From Giardia muris (lineage: Eukaryota; Fornicata; Diplomonadida; Hexamitidae), in the NCBI GenBank assembly GCA_006247105.1, contig CM016928.1, positions 620,001-684,000 of the forward strand: a DNA stretch of 64,000 nucleotides. Reading direction: 5' to 3'. Under the pieces are notes generated by a model. The model was not told where the DNA came from. It ran no database searches and saw only the letters and a program-made list of their open reading frames with translations. Shown in pieces: positions 17,459-25,979 of the stretch. A program made the translations under genes and the position numbers. The stretch's first letter is position 1. Each line of letters begins with the position of its first letter.

Positions 17459-19162
17459 ATGAACAAGTGCACTGTTTATCAAGATGGAAACCTCATCCAG
17501 TCTTATGACATAGCCGTCTCAGATATCATCGTTGGACGTGCAACAAAGGATGGATCTGCTCCGAAGGTTGAGGAGGGAACGCTCTTTATTCCACTCCCAG
17601 GACCTGCTATCTCGTCTCGACACCTGACAATCAATCTTGGAGATACCGTCACAGTCACTGACAGCTCGCGTACAGGGTCAGTGGTTCAACATGGTGGGGA
17701 GAGCCATGATCTCCACAACACATCGCATACGTTCGCAGCGGGACCGCAATTCGTTATTGTCTGCGTCTCGAAGAATATAGAGTTCCGGCTCATCTTCGCT
17801 AACGAGAGTGAGCAGAAGAACCAGCTCACAGAGATTCCTGCATCGGCTCCGGAGCCTAAAAGAAAGACGGCTACTCAGAAGGCAAAGGTTTCCAAGACCT
17901 CCACGGATGAGAAAGCATCGAAGCGAACAAAGACGACTGCTGTGAAGGAGAAACCAGTCAAGGAGAAAGCCACAAAGCCTCGCACTCGGAAGGTTGCGGA
18001 GGTATGTGATGCAGAACCGACACCTCCTGAGCCACAGAATGAGTCTTTTCACGAGTTTAGTGGGGTTGACGATGATGACGATGAGAATGAAAGCCTTCAG
18101 ATCGATGACACTGAGGAAGAGATAGAAGAGGAAGAAGAGAAGCCCGAAGAACTCTCCGAAGAAGGTGAAGCATTTGCTGATGTGCCACTCGATTCTGCAG
18201 ATATTCCCGTCCCAACTGCTTACGACCTCGAAGAGTACACGCGGCGCCGGGCACAGATGCCTACATGTCGAGGGGATGGAATTTCGCTTAAGTCTGCACT
18301 TGAGGAGCTTGGACCTGCAGCTCGCTGCTGCTGGTGCAACTATCTAAGATCTGAACTGAAGGAAACAGTTTCGGAGCTCAGCATTCATGCAGATGAGGGT
18401 TATGCGTTTGAGCGCGTCGACGTCTTCTTCACAAACAAATTTCGACGGACCGCACGTTACCTCCTCGCGATTCATCGTGGGATCCCGATCATCAGAGAAG
18501 AGTATCTTATCCGCTGCCAGAAAACTGTCTTACGTGACTCTGAACTTCCTTTCCCGCATGCTGCGAAGTATCTTCTTCGTCCGACTCGCGAGGAAGCCGC
18601 CCAAAATGACCCCGAGCTCCTCAAAGTGCTTCCTAATGATTGGTCACTCCCACGTGTAATTGCACGTGCTCGGAAGTATCCCGTTGTCATAACTTGCGCA
18701 GAAAGTGTCTTGATTGCTCCTGAAGCCATTATTGGGCATCCGATGGAGCGTAAGTCGCTTGTCGATGATCTCGTTACGCTTTATAGCTTTGCACTCCTCA
18801 CAGCTGGGATGGGGGTTACAAGGACGACTATTTTGCTACCAGAAGAGTTCGACCGTGCAGTCTGCTCGGAGAGTTTCTATGAAGCATTTCCTGAGGCGCA
18901 TCGTCGTCCAGCTCGCCAATTTCATCCTTGTGCCCGTCTTTCGACATTAGAAGAGCGTATTCTCGAAGCCGCTGGACCTGCGGGTGAAGAGGGGACGCCC
19001 ACGCTTCTAATCGTTCCTGATCCTAGTAGCCCGCACTACGAGCCATATTCCAGCTTTAAGGGAGTAGTTGACGGCCGAACCTTCATCCAGATGACGCGTG
19101 CCGGAATTGTACACAGCGTCTTACTTGGAGAACCCGTCTTTGAGGCGCACTTCATCCAGTAA
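17459..19162 (+). CDS. FHA and BRCT domain protein (Nbs1-like architecture)
   Basis: The 567-residue protein starts behind AGATAAAA; the frame is open further upstream, but only through the orphan fragment. Residues 1-115 look like an FHA phosphothreonine-binding domain (IIVGR, then GPAISSRHLTINLG, then DSSRTGSVV). A basic Lys/Thr-rich linker and an acidic stretch (residues about 200-255) follow. A BRCT-like segment comes next (FERVDVFFTNKFRRTARYLLA, then GIPIIREEYLIRC). The C-terminal 190 residues may hold a second BRCT. FHA then BRCTs recalls Nbs1 of the MRN DNA-break complex, but the long linker differs, so DNA-damage signalling is an inference. The stop lies in an AGTAAAT signal that also overlaps the next ATG. 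Confidence 0.68.
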   Translation: MNKCTVYQDGNLIQSYDIAVSDIIVGRATKDGSAPKVEEGTLFIPLPGPAISSRHLTINLGDTVTVTDSSRTGSVVQHGGESHDLHNTSHTFAAGPQFVIVCVSKNIEFRLIFANESEQKNQLTEIPASAPEPKRKTATQKAKVSKTSTDEKASKRTKTTAVKEKPVKEKATKPRTRKVAEVCDAEPTPPEPQNESFHEFSGVDDDDDENESLQIDDTEEEIEEEEEKPEELSEEGEAFADVPLDSADIPVPTAYDLEEYTRRRAQMPTCRGDGISLKSALEELGPAARCCWCNYLRSELKETVSELSIHADEGYAFERVDVFFTNKFRRTARYLLAIHRGIPIIREEYLIRCQKTVLRDSELPFPHAAKYLLRPTREEAAQNDPELLKVLPNDWSLPRVIARARKYPVVITCAESVLIAPEAIIGHPMERKSLVDDLVTLYSFALLTAGMGVTRTTILLPEEFDRAVCSESFYEAFPEAHRRPARQFHPCARLSTLEERILEAAGPAGEEGTPTLLIVPDPSSPHYEPYSSFKGVVDGRTFIQMTRAGIVHSVLLGEPVFEAHFIQ

Positions 19163-19164
19163 AT
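19158..19164 (+). terminator. AGTRAAY poly(A) signal spanning stop and next start
   Basis: AGTAAAT contains the TAA of the FHA/BRCT gene and the first two bases of the next ATG. It fits the known Giardia poly(A) consensus; use is inferred. Confidence 0.5.
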
Positions 19165-19723
19165 GTCAGTCGCCCGCCTGGCGTTTGCCTTTCTCCGTGA
19201 CTGTATCACCGAATGGGACGGAGATGAGACAGATCTAGCCGTCGCACTGCAGGATTTGCCTCTTGATGGGATCTTAGACGCAGAGGAGAGCGCCCGGACT
19301 ATTGGATCTGTCGCCGAAGAGCGAGCACGACTTGTCACACAACTCTGGGCGCAGCAGTCACGAAGTACATTTCCTCCCCCGGAACTCCAGGGCCTTGATG
19401 ATCGGGGAACAAGCACTGATGCGCTCAGCCTGCATCGACACGATGTTGTGCGAACGTACCAATTCATCGAGAGAGCGTGCTTTGATGTCCTTCAGAAGGT
19501 TGCCTGTCTTCCTTGTGAGGGTGGGGTTACCGGAGCTTTCTTTATCGCTGCTAGTGTTTCACAACACCGGTATCGGACCATCGAGAGTCTTCTAGGAGAT
19601 CTTTACTCTGTCGTTGCATACGGAGAGGTACAGTTTGCGATATCCGCTGCAGACGCTCGAAGTGTCTATCGCGTACTCCTGGCTGTGTGGAGTGGAGTCC
19701 AACGTGACGCTGAGCTTATGTAA
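19163..19723 (+). CDS. Hypothetical protein, 186 residues
   Basis: I do not recognise this protein. It is predicted mainly helical, with an acidic N-terminal third and no membrane segment or signal peptide. Two Cys pairs near its middle (ERACFDVL, ACLPC) form no known finger. Its ATG directly follows the previous stop. It converges with the PA200-like gene, and the two coding ends overlap by 8 bp (19716-19723). It is supported by the tight tiling with neighbours and by its length without stop codons. Confidence 0.6.
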   Translation: MSVARLAFAFLRDCITEWDGDETDLAVALQDLPLDGILDAEESARTIGSVAEERARLVTQLWAQQSRSTFPPPELQGLDDRGTSTDALSLHRHDVVRTYQFIERACFDVLQKVACLPCEGGVTGAFFIAASVSQHRYRTIESLLGDLYSVVAYGEVQFAISAADARSVYRVLLAVWSGVQRDAELM

Positions 19724-22700
19724 CATAGACAGCTCCATGCCGACTTTCGGAGAGCATCTCAAGCTCTTCGGGCCCGAAGAGAAACGTAAGCCACGTTGGA
19801 TGTCGCTCAAAGCGTCGCCAAAACTGTCCAAAGAAATGTCGGGTCACCTCTCGAACTGCAGGATGTACTGAATTGACCAGTCGTGCAAGGAAGAGAACTG
19901 GAACGACTGCCAGCGAATCTAGGGTCGCCACCAGGCAGTTGGACACGCTACCCAGAAACATTGCACATCCAACCCGTTGGATCGTATTCTTCTCTTTTGC
20001 TAGCGTGATTACACGTTCTATGAGTGCCCTCGCCCTCGCTTCTGGCAGGCGGAGTACAAACATTGTAAAGCTCCTAGCTGCAGCGAGCTGGACCCGTCGA
20101 GTTTCGCGCGTTGCTGCAAGAAGGAGCAGGCCGACACAATCTTCTACCATGGGTGTTCCGATGCTCTGGAAGGCAAGGAGCTCTGTGGCAATGATTCCGG
20201 CCACAGCTACAAGGAGTGTTCGTCCGTAGGTCGAGTGTGAAGCCTCCCAGACGTTTGCTAGCTCTGTAGCGATCGTGGCGGGATTTGCAGATCTAGCATA
20301 CGCCCATGCAATCATAGCAGCATCAACGGCAGACTTCTGCATTACGTCAACGTCAAGCACTCTTGTTAGCGTCAGGAGGCAATCTGAACCTGCAACTTTG
20401 CACATCAGTCGAGAATAGGACTGAGAGATGTACCGAAGAATCGAGACATACAGATCCGCATCATGCTGAAAATCAACATCTTCTCTCGTCGGCTGAGAGC
20501 GCTCGTTGGGATGTGTTGCGAGCCAGCCTGTCATCCGCTGGGCAAGACCCCTTATAACTGCGGCAGCACCCTCAGTTCCCGCTGCAACGGCTAGAGAAGT
20601 GCCCAATACAATATGCATGGCACCATTAATTATTGGAGACCATCCGAGCGGATGTCCAGCCTCCAAAGCATCCAATGCAGATGCCAGGACATTTGTAGCC
20701 AACTCACTGGCAAGCGCGGGCAAGCATGAAGTGACACCCTCAAGTAGTGCTCCGAAGAGAGCAATACGGCCCGCGATCTGACGACTTGATTGCCGTCCTA
20801 TTTCTCGCGTTGTAATGAGCTGCCGGATCCACGCAAGTTCTGAGTCATAGACACTTACGAGGTCTGATCCAAACCCGACAACAGCACCGTGGACTGCATG
20901 TGTCCAGTAGCCAATCACAAACGAATATGGTGTAACCTCAGAGATACGAAGGAAGATGGCCCCGACGAGACGAGTGAGCGTCGGAAGGAGCAACCGATAT
21001 ACATCGTCCTCCCGATAGTGTAGAAGTGCGCGTGTGGCGAAGAGAATGGCCATCGAGAGAGCCAAATGCTCCTGCTGACGAAGAGCTGGATGGGCATCGT
21101 CTTCTCGCTCAAGGATATCTAGAACAGCTCGAAGAATTATACGAAGAATATCGACCCCTCCAATAGCGACAAGCCCACCCCACAAACGCCCCACCCTACG
21201 TTGATAGTCTTTTGTGACGAATTTGTTCTTCGCCTCTTCCGCTCCCATCGCCATCTGAAGAAGCTGCGGGATGAGTGCTGATGCCTCCGCCACAAGTAGT
21301 CGCCGCAGACGTATGGGTGCTAAGAAAGTCCGTTCAGTACGGATTCCTTGGGGGTAATACGCAGCAATGACTGCTGGAAGACCGAAGATAACTTGACTCA
21401 TCAGCGCACTCCTGTTTCGTTTGAACAAGTTGATCAATTCCTTGAAGAGGTCTATCGTGAGTGGAAGGGGTGGAAGTGCTGAGCTGTGGAGTCTCCAGGC
21501 AAAGAGTGCGCAATGATGAGCATTCGGTGTGTGGCACAAGAAGTCTTCCGATAGGAAGCGGCTCGCATCGGCCGCAATACATGCTACGAGTCGTGCAGCG
21601 GCAGAAGACTGTTCTGTCGGAACCTGTTCCAGAACACGGACGGGCATGTCTGTTACAAGTACGGTTGTAGATGGTACGGCCCCAGTTCGGAGTGGTGGGA
21701 TAACTCGATATGCCTTGCAAACACGACTGAAGTATGTGAAGGCAGAGTCAAGTCCGATCCCATCCATCCGCGCGAGAGCCTCTAACACGCTAGCAAGCTC
21801 CCTATAGACAATGTCGAGTGGGAAGCCCAAGAGGCCCGTCCAATATCCGAAGAGACTGGTCGTTGAACAGAGCAGAGCAGCACAGCGGCATAGAACAACG
21901 GTCGAACTGCCAGTTTGTCCAGCTAGACCTCGTGAGATTTGACAAAGGAGCTGGAATGTAGCCGTTGCAAGTTGAGGCGCATGGTGTGAAAGCTCTCCAA
22001 GGAACACCAAAGCATGTGCGCTTATCTTCTTCCCACCACAAAGATAGATGTCCAGAAGCATGGAGACGAGGGAGACTACATCGTCATTTAGCCAGCCCGG
22101 TACCGCTTCTACTGCCGTTGCCTGGCGCACCTTATACATTGAGTATGCCAATAGATTGAGAGAGAGGCGTGTAATTCGTTCGGGACAGCGGCGCTGGGAA
22201 GTATCGCAAGATCGGATGACATCACACTGTATGTCTCCTTCATTTTGAGTGTCTTTCCAGTGGCCAAGTCGTTGGAGGACACCCAGAGCCCGATTTATTG
22301 TTCGGTCTGCTCCCCGTGCCCCACGGAGAGAAGCGAGGCACCGAGAAAGGACTTTCACGATAGTTGTAGCGCCCAACGAAAGATGATACGCCGGTGCCGG
22401 TTCATCTGGGAGCCAGCGAGCACGTTCAGGACTCGGGCAAAAAAGTGCTGTGGTCTTGTTTGTCTTTCTTCGTAGCTCTTGCGAAACCATAAGCATGCCA
22501 CCGACACACCCCGTATACGTCGAAATCAGAGGGACACGAAAGTCAGATGCGTTAGTAGATGAGTGGGGATCGCCGAAAACCGCGAGTCGCGGACGCGGGA
22601 CGATACGAGTAAGAGCATCATCGGGTTCAAGTGCAGCAATGCCAACCCCCACTGACTGAAGCAAGGACGATAGCGTTGGAGAAGTGAGAGGAACACTGGC

Positions 22701-25361
22701 ACTCAGGACATGCGCCTCGTTCCGAGCATAAGGCGAAAGAGCATCACAGAGACGAACGTGTATATCAGCAAGTTTTCGCGTTGGGGGCAGCGTCTCAAGA
22801 GTCGCCAGGACGGTGTCAACAAGGCGCTGAGCTAAAGCGATTGAATCCTCTGTAGGAACACACCAGCGGACCGGTTTGTATGTCCGTGGAGGAATCGGCC
22901 TCCAATCAATAATGAATGCCTCAGTGCATGCCCCAATTAGTGCATCTAAGATGAGGGAAGTGCCCTCAAGGAGTGAGAGCGAACGTCCAAGTGCAGTGTT
23001 CTCGAACTCATCTCCACTACCAACATCTCCGTCGGGTGTATTTTCCAAGAGCACACAAAGCTCTGATAAGCTCTGGGCGATGTAGTCCTCAATGAACTTG
23101 ACAACAAGTGCTCTACGTTCCGTCCCTGTGACGTGTGGGTCGTGCTGCACACACGCAGCTAGCCCTTGAGCAGCCGCCAAGCGCTCTCGTCCAGGACGAT
23201 CGCCTTGCAAGATGTTGAGAAGCCGTATTACAACGTCTCTGAGAGAATCGGAGAATCTGTCGGCGTCGATTCGTCCCGCAATACCGGCAACAAATGCACC
23301 CAGGCCAACGTTGAGGCGTGGATGTGCCGAACCGACTGCTTCATCGTCGAGTGTAGTTTCAAGGATGGGAAATAGCCGCTTATGTAGGAAGGTTCCATCG
23401 AGAGCGGCAACGAGAGAAGTGAGAGTCTGTTGGATGTACGTTATCACAGCATTATCCCCTCCTGACTGCACAATGCAGAAGTGATTGGCAGAAGGCTCGG
23501 CGTCCATATCAAGACGGGGCGGTGCTGGAGCATCTCGAGCAAGCTGTAGAAGGGCCCGAACCATCGTCTCCAGAGCATCTCCAAGCGTACCTTGAGGAGC
23601 TGAACGGGCGAGGTCTTCCTCAGATATGGTTGGGATAGAGCCAAGAAGGCACGCAAGAAAGCGAAGTGCTACCACAGAGTGTTGCTTCTGGTCCAAACTG
23701 ATGTAATGAGTCGCAAAGTAAATAGCCTCGGGGATGGTGAACCCTTCAGATGATGGATCGGTCCAGCGATCAAGAAGAGTGTCAGTAATGAGTTCAAGAA
23801 CCTCAAGAGCATGAGTGTGCGACACACCATGTGCTCCATTATCTTGAGCCGCATCACGGAGAATGCGTGTGCACACATCCCAGGAACGTGCCAAAAATGC
23901 ATCCATGAGCCTATTCATGCAGCACTCGGTGTGAGGAAGAAGAAAGCTGCCCGATTTCGTCTGAAGCAGTTTCCAACGAACAATTGGCGCTCCAAGATCA
24001 TCGAGGATATCAGCCAGAGGTTCAACTATGACGGCGTGCGCAACGACAAGTACGGGCGCAGCAACAACCTTCAATATGCGCCAGCGAAAACTTACCTGAT
24101 CCCATTCGTCTGGAAGGAGCCGAGCTCTGTTAGCACTTGCAAAAAATAGCGGGAGCTCGGCATCAAACTTCGATTTGTACATGCCCTGATAGCATGCTAT
24201 GTATACATCCGTGCAGAGAAGCTGATAGAAGGGGTTATCAGCGAGATAGGCACGATTTAGGACGAGAGACGTGCCCGTTTCCTGGCCTAACAGAGTCTTG
24301 TAGCGAGCATGTGCAACCTCCTGCCGGACTAAGGCCCAGAGGTTTGAGCCGGGCTCGTAATCAACTAACCAGTCAAGGAGCGAAGTATCAGAATCGATAA
24401 ACGTAGGCCACCAGTCGGGGTGTGCTCGATCCATGGGCCCAGCCGCCTCGCTTGTGAATTGTTCTGGTCGTGCGATGATATATCCCGCTGGAAAGGCAAT
24501 GCGCACAAATCTCATGATATCGGGAGTAGCAGTACCAAGTGTGAGATCTGGGCGGGCAGACAAGAGGGATCCAAGACCAGCGAGTAGCGGTGCTGCAACA
24601 GCGGGGTGATGGACCTGTGAGCACACTGCAAGAATATCATTGAGAAGGGCCTGGAAGAAGGTATGAGTTGCTTCAATGAATCCACAATGCTGTTCGATGG
24701 CGGCTGCCGCATCGGGTGCGACACATGTATCCGGAAGCAGTCGTTCCAAAGCTCCAGATGCCAATTTCGGTTCCTGAGCTACAAGGAGAGAGCGTGCATA
24801 GGAGCCAGACGTGTATGGTACGAAGTAAGCGATGAGATATGCATAGCGATATGCCTTCTCGGTCTCACCAGCTACGGGCCTGTGCTGCGCAATTGCTGCG
24901 AAGAGGTCTTCATATTCACGAGGATCAAAGTAAAGCGCCAAGCTAGAAAGAGTCTGGCGAAGTTCCATCGCAAGTAGGTCCGGTCTTACAAGCCCTCCCG
25001 AGCAAGAGAAGACGGAGTTCTCAATAAGGGCTAGAAGGGGACGCCATGGAATGACAATCGGAAGGCTCGGGAGGGCATGACACAAAACAGCCGTGAGTCG
25101 CCCGATCTCAGCCAAAAGCTCCTTTGGGAGGCTGGTCGTTCGGTATAGCAGAAGCTCAAGGAGGAGCTCGACAAGCTCAACCCGTTCTGAGACGGTGAAT
25201 GGGACTTGGCCAGCAGCCATCTCCCGCAGGGCAATAAGCGCCCCAAGGAGTACGCCGCTGTCACGGGATGTGCGGATTTGCTCAAGAACCCATGGGACGG
25301 CGTTCACCCCGTCCGAACCGAGGTCGAGAGGGCTCAACAACAAGTTCCGTGGAAGAGCCAT
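19716..25361 (-). CDS. PSME4: Proteasome activator PA200/BLM10-like HEAT protein
   Basis: PA200/Blm10 caps the 20S proteasome as a single large HEAT-repeat dome. The 1,881-residue length equals the family norm (human about 1,843). Near residue 115, IPWRPLLALIE matches the conserved LPWRPL region. Helical repeats fill the rest, and the C-terminal 60 residues (HPAVREVTRHFFGQFWRRFERH) match the end of PA200. The family ends in Tyr-Tyr-Ala, which docks in the alpha ring; here the tail is VYVT, so the docking Tyr is offset by one. The start follows CAATTAA. Alternative: another giant HEAT protein, but the size and both ends favour PA200. Confidence 0.7.
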   Translation of the reverse strand: MALPRNLLLSPLDLGSDGVNAVPWVLEQIRTSRDSGVLLGALIALREMAAGQVPFTVSERVELVELLLELLLYRTTSLPKELLAEIGRLTAVLCHALPSLPIVIPWRPLLALIENSVFSCSGGLVRPDLLAMELRQTLSSLALYFDPREYEDLFAAIAQHRPVAGETEKAYRYAYLIAYFVPYTSGSYARSLLVAQEPKLASGALERLLPDTCVAPDAAAAIEQHCGFIEATHTFFQALLNDILAVCSQVHHPAVAAPLLAGLGSLLSARPDLTLGTATPDIMRFVRIAFPAGYIIARPEQFTSEAAGPMDRAHPDWWPTFIDSDTSLLDWLVDYEPGSNLWALVRQEVAHARYKTLLGQETGTSLVLNRAYLADNPFYQLLCTDVYIACYQGMYKSKFDAELPLFFASANRARLLPDEWDQVSFRWRILKVVAAPVLVVAHAVIVEPLADILDDLGAPIVRWKLLQTKSGSFLLPHTECCMNRLMDAFLARSWDVCTRILRDAAQDNGAHGVSHTHALEVLELITDTLLDRWTDPSSEGFTIPEAIYFATHYISLDQKQHSVVALRFLACLLGSIPTISEEDLARSAPQGTLGDALETMVRALLQLARDAPAPPRLDMDAEPSANHFCIVQSGGDNAVITYIQQTLTSLVAALDGTFLHKRLFPILETTLDDEAVGSAHPRLNVGLGAFVAGIAGRIDADRFSDSLRDVVIRLLNILQGDRPGRERLAAAQGLAACVQHDPHVTGTERRALVVKFIEDYIAQSLSELCVLLENTPDGDVGSGDEFENTALGRSLSLLEGTSLILDALIGACTEAFIIDWRPIPPRTYKPVRWCVPTEDSIALAQRLVDTVLATLETLPPTRKLADIHVRLCDALSPYARNEAHVLSASVPLTSPTLSSLLQSVGVGIAALEPDDALTRIVPRPRLAVFGDPHSSTNASDFRVPLISTYTGCVGGMLMVSQELRRKTNKTTALFCPSPERARWLPDEPAPAYHLSLGATTIVKVLSRCLASLRGARGADRTINRALGVLQRLGHWKDTQNEGDIQCDVIRSCDTSQRRCPERITRLSLNLLAYSMYKVRQATAVEAVPGWLNDDVVSLVSMLLDIYLCGGKKISAHALVFLGELSHHAPQLATATFQLLCQISRGLAGQTGSSTVVLCRCAALLCSTTSLFGYWTGLLGFPLDIVYRELASVLEALARMDGIGLDSAFTYFSRVCKAYRVIPPLRTGAVPSTTVLVTDMPVRVLEQVPTEQSSAAARLVACIAADASRFLSEDFLCHTPNAHHCALFAWRLHSSALPPLPLTIDLFKELINLFKRNRSALMSQVIFGLPAVIAAYYPQGIRTERTFLAPIRLRRLLVAEASALIPQLLQMAMGAEEAKNKFVTKDYQRRVGRLWGGLVAIGGVDILRIILRAVLDILEREDDAHPALRQQEHLALSMAILFATRALLHYREDDVYRLLLPTLTRLVGAIFLRISEVTPYSFVIGYWTHAVHGAVVGFGSDLVSVYDSELAWIRQLITTREIGRQSSRQIAGRIALFGALLEGVTSCLPALASELATNVLASALDALEAGHPLGWSPIINGAMHIVLGTSLAVAAGTEGAAAVIRGLAQRMTGWLATHPNERSQPTREDVDFQHDADLYVSILRYISQSYSRLMCKVAGSDCLLTLTRVLDVDVMQKSAVDAAMIAWAYARSANPATIATELANVWEASHSTYGRTLLVAVAGIIATELLAFQSIGTPMVEDCVGLLLLAATRETRRVQLAAARSFTMFVLRLPEARARALIERVITLAKEKNTIQRVGCAMFLGSVSNCLVATLDSLAVVPVLFLARLVNSVHPAVREVTRHFFGQFWRRFERHPTWLTFLFGPEELEMLSESRHGAVYVT

Positions 25362-25367
25362 TTAATT

Positions 25368-25374
25368 GTTCACT
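25368..25374 (-). terminator. AGTRAAY poly(A) signal
   Basis: On the minus strand AGTGAAC lies 9 bp after the stop of the coiled-coil gene 25384-25959 and just before the PA200-like start. It matches the known consensus. Confidence 0.5.
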
Positions 25375-25383
25375 GAGAGGAAG

Positions 25384-25959
25384 TCACTTCTGCGTGATAG
25401 ACCTTATCGTCTGGGCCTGAAGGGCAACGACTTCGCGGAGCTGGGCGGTCTCCTGGGCCCTTGCACTAGTCGCCTCTCGCAGGCTCGTGATCATTCGGCG
25501 AAGCGTCCGGTTCTCATCGAAGAGTTGTTCTGAGATCTGCTTGTGCGAGGTAAGCTCGTCGATGAGGTCTTCACGTTCCTCTTCCAACTCGGTTACGCGC
25601 TCCCGAAGCCGGGACTCACCAACCCCATGGCACAACGACTCTTCAAGGTCGAAATCTGCCACGGACTCTGTGCAAGCCGGTGTGTCCCCTCGAGGAGGGG
25701 GTACCTCGCTGAAGGAGGGGACAAGCGAAGTGCGAAGCTCCAGAGACTCGACCTGCTTCTGGAGCGAGAGGATCAGCCGGTCCTTGGCGTCGACCTCGAG
25801 GTAGAGCTCGTCGATTTCCGCCTGTCGGGCATCGACCTCGTCCTCGAGTTCCGCGATGTTGTCTTGCATCGCGAGTATGAGCGTCCGGACGCCATAGGCG
25901 TCGTCTCCTTCGGTCAATTGGGCCGGGCTGGGAAGCTGTGGGGAGATGAGCGTCGACAT
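25384..25959 (-). CDS. Small coiled-coil protein
   Basis: The 191-residue protein starts at the ATG behind GAAATAAAA; another Met seven codons upstream lacks such an element. Two coiled coils are clear: residues about 25-70 (IAELEDEVDARQAEIDELYL) and 105-185 (RERVTELEEEREDLIDEL), joined by a Pro/Ser-rich linker. No known family is recognised. It follows the 1,125-residue coiled-coil gene on the same strand with about 20 bp between them; a shared cytoskeletal role is only a guess. Confidence 0.72.
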   Translation of the reverse strand: MSTLISPQLPSPAQLTEGDDAYGVRTLILAMQDNIAELEDEVDARQAEIDELYLEVDAKDRLILSLQKQVESLELRTSLVPSFSEVPPPRGDTPACTESVADFDLEESLCHGVGESRLRERVTELEEEREDLIDELTSHKQISEQLFDENRTLRRMITSLREATSARAQETAQLREVVALQAQTIRSITQK

Positions 25960-25979
25960 TTTTATTTCCTCTCGGCGCA

